A stretch of 64,000 bases of DNA from the NCBI RefSeq assembly GCF_019112545.1, contig NW_025064918.1, forward strand, positions 310,001 to 374,000, in the 5' to 3' direction. Below are positions 37,706-49,949 of the stretch, piece after piece. Every line of letters begins with the position of its first letter. Position 1 is the first letter of the stretch. The position numbers were made by a program, and so were the translations under genes. Source of the stretch: Guyanagaster necrorhizus. Its lineage: Eukaryota > Basidiomycota > Agaricomycetes > Agaricales > Physalacriaceae. The notes below the pieces were generated by a model that had not been told where the DNA came from, searched no databases, and was given only the letters and a program-made list of their open reading frames with translations.

Positions 37706-38815
37706 TTACCACCATCAGGTCCTTGAAGACAAGAATCAAAAAACTTGTATGCCTGCTAGTGGTCCCAAGTTTTTCCCTCCGCGCTCGGGAATGCCATAAT
37801 CGAGTTGTAGTACCAGTACACCCATAATATTAGTGTGCTCCTCAAGTAGATCCCGAGTCGAATGCTAGGCGTTCTAGGGTGGTCCCGGCCGGTGCATGTG
37901 GCGATACTTCAAGTTGTCCCCACGACCCTCCTGCAATCGCCTATGCAGCGGTCTCGAGAACGTTTCATGCTCTTCAACGTTTCACAACTGCACTACTTTG
38001 GGGTCAAAGGTACGACAATGCTCCACAGAATTCCCTTCACGGCCTGAAAAGGCCTTCATTCCTGCATATAAAAGCCCATGCTCTGTGTTCATTGCATCTT
38101 CAAGGTCATTTCTTGCGATGAATCTTACCACTGTTCTTGCCTTTGTCCTTGCTGCTGTCGCAGCCATCGCCTCACCTGTTGTTGACAAACGCCAGTCATG
38201 CGCAGAGGCTGACCGGTTTGGGGTCCTCGAAATAGTTCCTTCTGATTTGCAACCTGGCACGGTGAGTAGTCGGTTTACCAGATTGTATATGGAGCCCAAA
38301 TCTTACGTGGTTCCTATGCGTTAAGTGGTTCACGATTCACGCAGACTTTGCATGTGCCTTGTACTTTGACATCGTCCCGACGTACACAGATTTTTACATC
38401 GAGGTTCCCGAGGGCAACAATGGACATGAGCCTGCGATTCTGCTTGACCGTCGGTCATACACTGTACCGGCGGCGCCTCTGTCTCCAACTCTTACTTTCA
38501 CGGCTCAGGTATGTGAAAGGATTCCATATGTTGGCTCGTTCATACATTTTTGCTGCCTAGTTCCCGTACTACCCGTTGTTGTTTGAAGGTGCTCAGTATA
38601 CGATAGGCCTTCACACGATTTACCCTATCAATGGAACGGATGGGAATCCGATCTTGATAGAGGGTACAGTCTATGGGGGTATTAATGTTACTACTTCTTA
38701 AGAAATTTTCTGGCGGATTTTTCTTTTGTAGCATACATTCATAATGGGTTTGTATCTATCGTTTCTAATGTCATTCGAGACTTCGTTGTTCAAATGACTC
38801 TAAGGGCATCCTTGA
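37706..38815 (+). repeat. Tandem duplication unit 2
   Basis: Direct repeat of unit 1, same orientation, with scattered substitutions and small indels. The boundaries are estimates by eye. Confidence 0.85.
38118..38701 (+). CDS. Small secreted protein, copy 2 (155 aa, 3 exons)
   Basis: Paralogue of the 36555 gene. Exons 38118-38261, 38326-38508 and 38561-38701 have lengths identical to copy 1 (144, 183 and 141 nt), all phase 0. The signal peptide and KRQ site are conserved. Substitutions concentrate in exon 2 (WFTIHADFACALYFDIV against GFTVHIDYACAVELGVV), while the exon 3 protein is nearly identical. The first intron is 64 nt against 51, and its acceptor is AAG instead of CAG, so splicing there may be weaker. 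If that acceptor failed, translation would stop in the intron. Function unknown. Confidence 0.75.
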
Positions 38816-39644
38816 AAAGAGAAAGACTCCGGGCCGGAGCGATCGTCCTTATGTGCCGCGTCGGCAAATGCACGTTGCTGAACATCATTGATCATCCTCT
38901 GCTTATTTTCAAACAGCACTGTCTAACGTCTAGATCTAGCTTCCGTAGACGGTTTCCTCATCAGTGGATCATCGTCGTCACTGCGAACGAACTTCACAGA
39001 CTGTTATGCTACGAAACCATCCCGGAAATTACAGCCGTTTGCAGCCAGTGGCCTTGTTAGCTCGGACTTGGTCATAAACTGGGTTTTGGGGACCGAGCAC
39101 GCCAAAGGTGATCCGAGATCGCCGAAATAGCAATAAACCGGCAAAACCATGGTTTTTGACAAAGTTCAAAAGAGCCTCTCTACTCACGAAAGCAATGTAT
39201 TACTGTCAAGCTGTAGTATGCTGTCGAACTCGACGTAATCCAATTCAACAAGAACGACGGCGATCATTTGATGCATACAAACATACACAAACTGGCAGAC
39301 TTGGCTAGACCAGTGGTCGGTAAATGCCCTGATATCCATGCTGATCTGACCTGTATGCTATACAGATGGCTACCAATTCGTCCATGAGGGGACTGAAATC
39401 ATTTTCTGCCAATATCGGTCCTGGCATTGGTATCGATTTCATTAGACAACGTACTTGTAAGTGGATATTACTACCTCAATCGTCCATTCTTGGCAGGAAT
39501 CCTCATGTCTATTAGGTCTGACCGGTCTACCCGCTCATCACGGAACACCGAGTGACTGTTTACGTTGATGTATGGAAGCCACGCTTTGCCTTCTTATCCC
39601 ACGGGGGAACAAACATCATTGGCGCCTCTACTCCTACCATCACG
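38816..39644. other. Intergenic, upstream of the Mov10-like gene
   Basis: An ATG at 39366 opens a short frame that cannot be joined in frame to the helicase, because a TGA follows the only plausible acceptor. The helicase promoter presumably lies here; I see no clear TATA box. Confidence 0.45.
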
Positions 39645-42600
39645 ATGGCAGTCGGCTGGTGTTACGATTCTGTCTCTCCAGATGGCTGCAAACGTTCGCC
39701 AGGGACATGCCAGCTACGCCATGACATCACGAAATGCAGTTGCGGGCTTGTCCTGGACATTTGCAACTATGAACCCCATATACACGGCAAACGACATCAG
39801 CATATTGTTGCAGGCACACAACGACCTGTGTCGAAGCGGGGAAAGGCTGGTCCGAAGCTAAAGCAGTGCCCCCATTGCAGCCCGAGTAGAGAGTTTCTGG
39901 AGAATGAGCTCGAGGCTCATGTAGTGACTCATACGGTGCAAGAGCGGCTGGCGACGACATTGAACGAGGCTCAGAGAAACAAGAACGGGATTGAAGTGTC
40001 CAACTTGACGGGGCTTGATTTCGGAATCGTCGATGAAGACGAGCAACTGCCTGTGGTGGTCGAAATGCTCGTGCAAAGGACCAGCGGCGATGACTCCGGC
40101 GCGCCTATCTCGCTGACCAAGCTCAGGATGCTGTCTTCGCAGAGGCAGGATGAACATGGCGTCAAGTGAGTCGTCTCCGCATTTCTACGGGGGGATTTCT
40201 CTCTCTTCTTTGCCGTTTTCTTTCCATATTCTGGATATCCTTTCTAGAGGAAGGCTTCGCATTTTCTTCGGTTGGTTGGAGACTGAGACTGATGATGGCC
40301 CCACCACTAGGTTCTCCGTGACCATAACCCCGGCTTCGAAATTCATACGCTCCGCTCGACCTCACAAGGTCTCTGTCACCTTCCATCCATCCTATGCTGG
40401 GCGTTTCGAGGACACCTTAGAACTAGTATTCATCAATATTGTCAAACGCCACCGGTTTGTTATCCAGCGACAGGTCTTCGCTACTGTCGGTTGTCGTGCT
40501 GATCACGAGCACCTCGCTCCCAAGGCCCCTTACACCCGACGTAAGCGCCGCAACATCAAGTTAGACGGTCCCATCAAACGCAGCCTTCGCCCTCCCACTT
40601 GGACCCCGACAAAGTTCTCCAAGCTTCCCCAGTTCAATGTCCCGAAGAACCTGATTCAGGCAGTATATACTGAAAAAGGGTATGTGAAGAGATCCGCCAA
40701 GCAAGATGTCAAACGATTCATGCCTTCGTCGTTCACCATCTCGAAGTATGCACAGCACTTCCAAACCATGCTTTATCTGGAAGAAGAGCAGAAAAAGTTT
40801 GTTTTCGGCTTTGGTGGTGCAGACGCTTTGCTCATCTCATCGTACAGGCAGGATCTGGACGCTTACTCTATGGAGGGCGTTGAGATCAAGGCGGACTACC
40901 CTAGATACAAGTAAGTATTTATGATAATCACTGAGTGCGTGGGGCCAACCTACCATATTCAGGCTCAAAGTCGAAGGTCTTTCCGAAGGTCGTCCCTCTG
41001 TTCTTATCGGAGATTACATTCTCGTTCGTCCCGTCGGTCAACCCGACAAGGCTTGGTTCGAAGGACGCGTTCACAACGTTGCCATGGAGCACGTCAGCCT
41101 TCGCTTCAGCGATGACTTCAATACCTACCGCGGGACAAAGTTTGATGTACGATTCGTCTTGAATCGGCTACCCTGCCGTCGGGCGCACCAGGCTCTGGTC
41201 AATAAGAACGACCTTGCTCGGTTACTCTTCCCAGGTCCTGAGCACTTGATATCGGCGCGACCTGTTTCCCGAGATGTGTTGAAGGAGCTGGTCCCTTTTA
41301 ACCGCAGTCTTGGAAATAATCCTGAACAGCTAGAGACAGTAGCCGCTATCGTACATCAACCAAGAGGAAGCGTGCCTTTCATCGTGTTCGGGCCGTAAGT
41401 ACTCACCGTTATTAGTATTCATACGTCGCCTGACCCAAATGGCTTGTCCAGCCCAGGAACAGGAAAGACGGTGACCATCGTAGAAGCCATGAGACAAATC
41501 CTCCAGCGTCACCCCGACGCCCACATCTTAGCATGCACACCCAGCAACGAATCCGCCGACCTCATCGCACAGGGGCTCATGCACCTCGGTCCCATGAACA
41601 TCTTCCGCTTGAACGCCATGTCCCGCAAGTTATCCCGTCTCCCCCTTACCCTCCAGCCATACTCCCTCATCAACGGAAACGGAACTTTTGCTATGCCTAT
41701 TCTGGAAGACGTCCTTCGACGGCGTGTCGTGGTCTGTACGTGCATTTCCGCCGGTGCCCTCACGGGCTTGGGCGTGAAGCGCGGGCATTTCGGGTGGATT
41801 TTTATCGATGAGGCGGGCCAGGCGACGGAGCCTGATACGATGGTACCTATCAAGGGATTGGCGGACGAATATACGAACGTGATTTTGGCGGGTGATCCGG
41901 AGCAGCTAACTCCGACTGTGACCTCGAGGCTGGCGAGGGATCTGGGGCTCGTGGAGAGCTATTTGGTTAGGCTGATGAAGAGACCGTGTTATGGCCTGGA
42001 GCCATGGAATGCCAACGGAAGTGGCGGAGGATGGGGTGTTACGTAACTTTTTTTTTTCTCTCTTACACTTTGGATCTGTCTTTTCTCATGCTTTGCTGTT
42101 CTTCAGGGTCGTGGAGCTCCTCCAGAATTTCCGATCCCATCCGGGTATTTTGGCCTTTTCGAATGCACAGTTTTACAGGAACCGACTACGGGCATGTGGT
42201 GATCCCATGTTGACGAGGAGCTTTGAAAATTGGGACGAGCTTCCGACAAAGAAGTTCCCGATCATTTTCCATGCGGTGGTTGGTCGAGATCAAAGGGAGA
42301 AATCATCACCGTCGTATTTCAATATCGATGAAGCCACACTCGTTAAGAAGTATTGCTTACGGCTTGTTGAAAAGAAGGGTACACGTGAGGCATCTCTCCC
42401 TTAATAACAGTCAAGGCGGTCGTGCTGATAAAATGTCCTAGGCGCTGAACATATTGCCATTATTACCCCATATCATGCGCAGAAAATGAAGATCTTAGAG
42501 CTCTTCCGCAAAGATCACAAGTTAAAGGACGTTAGCGTCGGGAGCGTCGAGGAGTTTCAGGGACAGGTATTTTTCAATCAATTTCGCTTCTTCTAAAGAT

Positions 42601-43130
42601 TATTCATGTCCCCCCCTTCCTGGATAGGAACGCCGGATAGTCATCATATCCACTGTGCGCAGTAACTCGGATTTCATTGCTTCAGACATTCGACGTTCTC
42701 TCGGCTTCGTTGCGAGTCCTCGTCGGTTCAACGGTGCGTCTCGCGTATCTGACTTGCTGGCTAATCACGATTTACACTGGAGCCCGCAGTCGCTATGACC
42801 CGTGCTCAAGCCCTGCTCATCATTGTCGGCAACTCTGACGTATTGGCGCTGGATCCTGTATGGAGGTCATTCATGAACTACGTTCATGACCACGGCGGCT
42901 GGCGTGGACACCGGATGTCATGGGATCCATTGGACAACGTGAATGATTACGTCGAGCATGTGAAGAGGCGGGCTGCTGGTGAGGCTGAGGAGACTCTTAC
43001 GAGGCTGAAGGCGCTCGTGGTGGGCGTGAGCGAAGCGGGCGGTGTTCTTCCCTCCCTGGATAGCGATGATGATGATGATGAGATTGATGGAGGATTGGGG
43101 GACGGGTTGGTCATACAGGAGGTGGACTGA
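39645..43130 (+). CDS. Mov10/SDE3-type SF1 RNA helicase (1016 aa, 8 exons)
   Basis: Exons 39645-40165, 40248-40910, 40963-41394, 41452-42042, 42107-42378, 42442-42566, 42628-42733 and 42790-43130 sum to 3051 nt in one frame. The N-terminus has CCCH/CCHH-like zinc-binding stretches (CKRSPGTCQLRHD, CGLV...HIHGKRH and CPHC...H..H). The helicase core has Walker A GPPGTGKT split by an intron, then TPSNESAD, Walker B DEAGQ, AGDPEQL, NFRSHPGIL, VGSVEEFQGQE and FNVAMTRAQALL. Such helicases unwind RNA 5' to 3' and act with Argonaute in RNA silencing and retroelement control in plants and animals; that role here is inference. The acidic tail is SLDSDDDDDE. I started at 39645 because the frame begins at the first zinc motif there. 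Confidence 0.9.
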
Positions 43131-44000
43131 ATGATGTGTACTATTATTTGTAGATTGTGTTATGTGCCTTGCCGAAATAAATAACAGTGCTGTGTGGAAT
43201 TCACGATTCCGTAGGGGTTCCTCGCATGATCTGCTTACAGGTGTGGGATTCGTAGTTTTTCTCCTCATTTCTGCTATCCGTTTGTCTCTGGTCTTCTGGC
43301 GTTGTACAAGCTTAGACAACCCTCCGAAAAGTTCTTTACATCTTGCTGACGTTGCCATCGCGAAGAAAAGTGTTGTTCGTCGGTATCAGGCTTATGAAAG
43401 GTCGCCAGAATAAGTAGATAATTCGCTTAAGGAGCATTGTTTACTTCATTCATGGCAACGACGAGGATGGTTAAAAAGGTTTTGTTTTAAAAGTTTCATG
43501 GAAGGACATCATTCGCCGCCTCCTGTAGGGCAGACGATGTAGTAGATTGCCAATACAGAAAACGCACCTTGAGAGAGGAATATAATTTTGAGACCATACC
43601 CAGATCAGACGATTCGGATGTAGGATAATAAGGAGCGAGCAGACAGTCACAGAAAAGAGGTATGGTCAGGAGAATTCCTGATGGTACATACAGAGAGGAG
43701 ATTTCGGGCGAGAAGCCATATAACGAGTCCTAACATTTCTAGGAGGCAATGACAGGTTACGAGAGTCATCGAGCCCGGGGTTTTTCAACTGGCGCTCCAT
43801 ATAGTTAGTTCTTCGGCTCCCTTCATCACTTCTTCGTGACCCATCTAGGAACGGCTTAGTTAAGAAATGGAGTAGACATAAATTTAGGAGACTTACGTTG
43901 ACCTGTTCATACCAAGTTGGTGGTCCCTGTGATATCAAGAACGTCTCAGACGCGGTTCAATTTCATGCAGACGAGAGAGAACAAACAAACAAGTTCCTCC
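43131..44000. other. 3' flank of helicase; possible last exons of an unrecognised minus-strand gene
   Basis: On the minus strand, ISQGPPTWYEQVN (about 43938-43900) could splice through a GTAAGT...CCTAG intron to DGSRRSDEGSRR and LKNPGLDDSRNLSLPP (about 43850-43667). No family is recognised, and the upstream part would fall in CpG-poor DNA. CpG vanishes at about 44007. Confidence 0.3.
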
Positions 44001-45059
44001 AAGCGATATGCCTCTAACTTGAATGCTGGTCCAGGATGGAGGACCCCCCTTGGTGAAACCAGATAGCTGATCAAAGAAATGGCACACCCTGTTGGAGTAG
44101 GATAATACCAAGGATGGTGCTGTCAGCTATGAGAGGATTCAATTATAATTGTGTGACACAAAAGGGAAAAACAATCATATGAAGATTCATAAGACCATTA
44201 GAATCTATGCTATGTGGAGGGTTCTCAACAATGACAAAACCCACAGGTTTGAATTGAGGAAGCATGAAGTTGCTGACAATGAATGCCCACCAGTCCATAC
44301 TGGAATGATATATCATCCACAGTTCCAAACCATAAATGTATTAATGAATGTATTCTACCATGATGCAATGATATATACTCTACTGTGCTGCCCAAATTAG
44401 GTTCTCACTGGTCACAGGTTACTCTACTTGCCCTAGTCACTGTTGATGATGATGAGCTCACATATCCTGCACCTTAGTTCCCAACTGCTCCCAAAAACAC
44501 TTGTTGGATCATGTCAGGGACCAGCCCAGATTGGACCCACTCAGGTACAAATCTTGTAGTAGTACATGCACCAGGTTCCTGATTTTTCCCACTATGGTTC
44601 CCTCTGACAGGATTTTAAGCATGTTGTATCAAACCTTTGGCAATGTAATCTTTTCTCTCTTGTCACTGTAGACTATTCATTTTTAGTGATATCCATATGA
44701 ATAAAACCTATGATTTCTATGTAAAACATTTATCAAACAAAGAGATTCTTACTGTCTGTTGCAATACTATCAGTGTCTGTCACCTCCCTCCAGCAATATG
44801 CCCTTGTACAAGCCTTACACTATTCAATTCTCAAATCTAGGGCCCCATTTATCAACTAATCCATATTGAAAAGGATTGTGATGTATATTCATTTATGCTG
44901 CCAGGCACATCACCAAGATGGGAAGACCTTACCCACAGAAACTGGACCAGTATCCATTCAGCACACCTAGCATGGGGATAATGGATATAGCTTGCAGAGA
45001 AAGTCAGCTATGATTAACAGCTGACTATGCAGCCTCTTGCCTCAGTTTTTATACCAATG
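44001..45059. other. CpG-free relic DNA, no recognised gene
   Basis: An 83-codon plus-strand stretch (44149-44400) looks weakly protein-like. Otherwise there are stops in all frames, and nothing is recognised. Confidence 0.4.
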
Positions 45060-45410
45060 TACACCAATTTATGATAGTGTTATGCACATGCCACCAGTCT
45101 CCATTTATCTTGACCAATCTAGAATTCAACTGCCAAGTTCCAATGGCTTCTGGCCATTCCCCACTACTACTAATTTTATTTTACCTTTATCATTTCACAT
45201 TCATATTTCACATTGTAGTATCTAGACTCTGAACATGGTAGTGAATAGTTGACACTGGAGCCCAATAGACCTTGACTTGGATTTAGCTACTGCTAGTATA
45301 TAAACCACATATAATTGTTGTAGATACTTAGTTTGAATATCAACTTGGATAGCCATCTGCTCCTAGCACCCACTTTATCCACTTTTTTCTCACCTGATGG
45401 ATTCTGCTCC
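45060..45410 (+). repeat. Dispersed repeat F, inverted partner at 53965-54310
   Basis: About 350 bp matching the reverse complement of 53965-54310 at high identity, by eye. Oriented plus it contains TATATAAACC (near 45296) and ends at ATGGATTCTGCTCC, a possible start of translation. A gypsy LTR stub begins directly after this, at 45411. It looks like a promoter and leader of a multicopy gene or element. Confidence 0.6.
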
Positions 45411-45903
45411 TGTTATGATTGTCTCATTTCTTTTCTTGATGAACCCCTCTTTATACTTAGTCAGGGTGCCTAAACCAGCACTCAGAACCATGGGATAGGC
45501 TTAATATTATGATTTTTCCCCTTTTCTCTTCATTTTAACCTCTATTTATGCTTAATCAGGATGCCTATACCAGTGCTTAAGACCATGGGATCAGCTAAGT
45601 CATCACAACAAGCCAAGTCTGTCATTGTCTTTCAATGTGACAACAATACTTGATGATGCACAACAGCCCTTTTGTAGACAGTAACAATGCTTGAGAACAA
45701 TGAGCATAATGATGTTAGGGCCAAGTGACACATGTCCAATATCACATGGTAAATAGATGCTGTATTGCATTCATACAATCACACCTAAGTCCAAATATAT
45801 AACATGTGTGGATGTTATGTGTTAAGCCTAAGTGTTATGTGAATGGAAACATGTGATAAACAGAGGTCACCTTGCACTTTGGGTGATCAACTGAGTCCAC
45901 TGT
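45411..45903. repeat. Stack of four truncated gypsy LTR ends
   Basis: Four LTR termini follow one another: 45411-45504 and 45505-45712 begin like TGTTACGATTTT (plus orientation), while 45713-45819 and 45820-45903 begin like TGTTAGACTC and TGTTAAGCCC (minus orientation). Each is cut by the next, and the last is cut by repeat X. This fits nested insertions followed by deletions. All are CpG-depleted. Confidence 0.6.
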
Positions 45904-47272
45904 TGATGTGCTTGGTAACAGCTAAGTGACTAAGAGAAGTGAATGAGGAATGAACTCTCAAACACCAACACCTAACCACTCAATACACAATCACCAAATA
46001 CAGTTGAGGTCAGTTGCTTCAAGTACAATAGAAGCACTCTTGCAGTCTTAAGTAAAATCAAAGAAACAGTCAATAAAGACAGTTATTCAACTCTATCTTG
46101 CTTTCAAAGATGCAATACTCATGAGAGTAGTTTATAGCAATGTTTAAGTATAATTAGGACTTAGAATCAATGCACAATTGTGCTCCAAATCAACTTAGAA
46201 TATTCCAAAACCCAATGAACTCCGAAACCCAAATACTAAGTCTATCAAGCACTTAGGCTTGACTAGCTGCACTCTTGGCTGGCTAGTGGTCCTCAAAACC
46301 GAAGAACTTGTATTCTGATGCCGAAACCCTTATAGTTTAGAACCTAAATTAATCTGAAACCCAAAATACAGTTATTATTCCAATCTAATCCTCTCTCTAA
46401 GTGACAAAGCAACTTAAATAAATCACTAAGTCGAAGCAGAACTCAAAATCCGTTGTCCCAGGGACTAGCTACAGTGGGCTAGAAGGCCTGAANNNNNNNN
46501 NNNNNNNNNNNNNNNNNNNNNNNNNNNNNNNNNNNNNNNNNNNNNNNNNNNNNNNNNNNNNNNNNNNNNNNNNNNNNNNNNNNNNNNNNNNNNNNNNNNN
46601 NNNNNNNNNNNNNNNNNNNNNNNNNNNNNNNNNNNNNNNNNNNNNNNNNNNNNNNNNNNNNNNNNNNNNNNNNNNNNNNNNNNNNNNNNNNNNNNNNNNN
46701 NNNNNNNNNNNNNNNNNNNNNNNNNNNNNNNNNNNNNNNNNNNNNNNNNNNNNNNNNNNNNNNNNNNNNNNNNNNNNNNNNNNNNNNNNNNNNNNNNNNN
46801 NNNNNNNNNNNNNNNNNNNNNNNNNNNNNNNNNNNNNNNNNNNNNNNNNNNNNNNNNNNNNNNNNNNNNNNNNNNNNNNNNNNNNNNNNNNNNNNNNNNN
46901 NNNNNNNNNNNNNNNNNNNNNNNNNNNNNNNNNNNNNNNNNNNNNNNNNNNNNNNNNNNNNNNNNNNNNNNNNNNNNNNNNNNNNNNNNNNNNNNNNNNN
47001 NNNNNNNNNNNNNNNNNNNNNNNNNNNNNNNNNNNNNNNNNNNNNNNNNNNNNNNNNNNNNNNNNNNNNNNNNNNNNNNNNNNNNNNNNNNNNNNNNNNN
47101 NNNNNNNNNNNNNNNNNNNNNNNNNNNNNNNNNNNNNNNNNNNNNNNNNNNNNNNNNNNNNNGAGCCTCAGCCATAGTCCTCTACTGGCTAATGATTCTC
47201 AGTTACTAGCATATTCTAGTGTGTTATGCAGAATTTGCAAATTATAGGGCTGAACATGTAGCCTGCATATCA
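45904..47272 (-). repeat. Repeat X, copy 2, containing the assembly gap
   Basis: Reverse complement of X copy 1. 45904-46492 match 15662-15074 and 47163-47272 match 14356-14247. The missing part in copy 1 is 717 bp; the gap is 670 N (46493-47162), so the gap probably hides ordinary X sequence. No matching target duplication is seen (CTGT on the left, ATGG on the right). It lies between an LTR stub and mid-RT sequence of element E, so it is associated with a deletion. Confidence 0.7.
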
Positions 47273-49916
47273 ATGGCAAACTCCAACCAGTATAAGATTA
47301 CCAAAAGCTGAACAAGATGATGATCAAAAACTGCTATCTGCTTCCCCTAATCTCAGAACTGATGGATAAACTATAGGAGGCCAAATATTATACTAAGTTG
47401 GATGTATGATGGGAATATAATAATGTCCATATCAAAGAAGGCAATGAGTGGAAGGCTGCCTTCTGGATAAACCAGAGACTGTTCAAACCAACCATCATGT
47501 TCTTTGAGCTCACTAATTCACCTGCAACTTTCCAATGGATGATGAACAACATATTCAAAGACCTCATCACCACTGGAAAGGTTACCATCTACCTTGACAA
47601 TATCCTAATTATGTCAAAAACAAAGGAGGAACACCAGAAGCTGATATAGCAGATGCTGACATTTATGAGAAAACACAAGTTGTTTCTCAAAGCAGAGAAA
47701 TGTGAGTTTGAGGTGTTGGAGATAGAATACCTCAGGATGATCATTAGCAAAGAGAGCATCTGCATAGACCCTGTCAAAGTTGCTGGAGTAACTAAGTGAC
47801 CAAAGCTGATCAAAAAGAAGGAACTTCAGTCCTTCTTAGGCTTCACCAACTTCTACTGGCAATTCATTCAGGATTACAGCTGGATCATATGCCCCATGAC
47901 ACAGTTAGCCAACAATACTCCTTAGACCTGAGAACTGTTGCAACAGTTGGCATTCAATGAACTTAAGTGATGACTTGCCAAAGACATGGTGCCAGTGATC
48001 TCTGATCAGAAGGGAAAATTCTGCATTGAGGCTGACTCAAGTGAAGGAGCAATCAGAGCAGTACTCTCACAGGAGCAAAGTGGGAAATGGTGACCAGTAG
48101 CCTTTCTTTCTAAGGCTCTAACCATCACAGAATGAAATTATGAGATTTATAATAAGGAACTGTTGGCTATAATGCTCACCCTGGAAGAATGGTGGCATTA
48201 CCTCATCAGAACAGCCTAAATGTTTAAGGTCTGGACAGACCATCAAAATCTCTGATATTTCTGGCAACCACAGAAGCTCAACTGCCAGCAAGCCTGTTGG
48301 ATCATGGAGCTGAGCCAATACTCATATACATTGTATCACAAGGCAGAGACCATGAACAAGAAGACCAACTTGTTGAGCAGAAGGGCCAATCATGACCAGA
48401 GCAGACAAGACAATAAAGGGGTAACATTATTATAACTGGAACATTTCTATACCATGATAATGCTCACAGAGGAGGAGATTCATGAGTGGATCAAGAGTGT
48501 GACTAGAGACACCAGCAAATGGGATCAACATATGGCCCCATTCCTAAATCACAAACAAGGAATGACAAAGAAAGGAGGAATGATCTGATATGACAGATGG
48601 ATCTACATACCAAGAGACTAAACACTGTGTAGCAAAATCATCATCATGTGCCATAATCACACAACCTGGAGACACTCAGGAATCACCAAAACTAAGAAAC
48701 TGGTATTGCACAAATACTAATGGCCAAAGATGGGACAAGACATTGAATGCTATATCAAGGGATACAAAGTCTGTCAAAGGGGAAAAGCAACAACACAGGT
48801 CTGACCAGCCCTGCTGTATTCTAACAAAATCCCATCAATGCCCTGGACCCATATTTCAGTAGATATGGTAACTAGACTACCAGATTGTAATGGCTATGAT
48901 GCTATTATCATCATAGTTGATTGATTATCCAAAGTGATCATCCTGATTGCATGCTCCACAGAACTAACCTCAGAAGAATGGCTAAGATTCTGCAAGATGA
49001 GATCTATGCCAAGTATGGAATGCCACAAATAGTCATTTCAGATCAGAGACCACAATTTGTCTCTAGGTTTTTGGATGATCTATATAAACTCCTGAATATC
49101 TGCTGTAATGCTTCAACTGCATATCATCTCCAGACCAATAGACAGACAGAGGGAGCTAATCAAGAAGTGGAGAAATATCTCTGCCTCTTCATTAACTACT
49201 GACAAGATGATTGGGTTAAGTGGCTGACCCTCACAGCCTTTCAATATAACAATCATGTCCACTCAGCAACCAGTGAAACACTCTTCTTTGTCAACTACAG
49301 TCAACACTCCCATGTAGCAGAGATAAAACACTCTCACACAACCACTCTAGCATCCTCTAATTTTGCCAAAATGATGGCAAAAATTTATGACAAAACACAT
49401 GCAGCACTGGAAAAGGCCACAACAATAATGAAGAGACATTATGATGTGCACTGATGTCTGGCCCACATATACTCCACTAATGACAAAGTCTGGCTTAACA
49501 TGAGCAACCTTCACCTTCTATGACTGAAATAAAAACTTAACAATAAATGCATAGGCTTCTTCCCAATATTAGCAAAGGTAGGAGCCTCAGCATATCACCT
49601 TCACCTCCTTAACCACTAGCATATACATGATGTCTTCAATAAATCATTGTTGACACTCTATATTGCATCTGTATTTCCAAATCAAGAACAACCACCACCA
49701 CCACTGGACTTGATCAATGATGAAGAACACTATGAAGTCAAGCAAGTATTAAACCACAAACTACAAAAAGTCAAAGTGCATAGCAGCAGAACAACTACAA
49801 CTGTAGACTATCTGGTCAGTTGGAAGAGCTACAGTCCTGAATCTAACCAGTGGGTTAATGAGAAACAGATGAACATGAATGATGCCATACATGACTATGA
49901 ATTATCTCTAAATTAA
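47273..49916 (+). pseudogene. Decayed pol of gypsy element E (RT to chromodomain)
   Basis: Begins abruptly within RT at the DGKLRPV block. [10 protein letters not shown] lies near 47590-47625, with Asn in place of the second catalytic Asp. RNase H remnants include VWTDHQNL (near 48225). Integrase remnants include VISDQRPQFVSRF and NASTAYH (49030-49125). The chromodomain VDYLVSWKSYSPESNQWVN lies near 49800-49860, and SLN-stop at 49916. Stops are frequent, and essentially no CpG remains, so it looks at least as decayed as D. Gag, protease and the RT start are missing, presumably lost with the event at X copy 2. Confidence 0.88.
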
Positions 49917-49949
49917 GCCATCAGAACAATAGTCTTAAAAAAGAGATAA

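Noticed and set aside
39366..39460. ATG at 39366 as the start of the helicase gene
   Set aside because: Its frame can be spliced onward only into a TGA. The conserved zinc motif begins just after the ATG at 39645.
46465..47175. 236-codon minus-strand frame with unknown residues
   Set aside because: It consists of the run of N; only a few real codons flank it.
45904..47272. X copy 2 as a simple insertion with target duplication
   Set aside because: The flanks do not match (CTGT and ATGG), and the host sequence jumps from an LTR stub to mid-RT, so a deletion or misassembly is involved.
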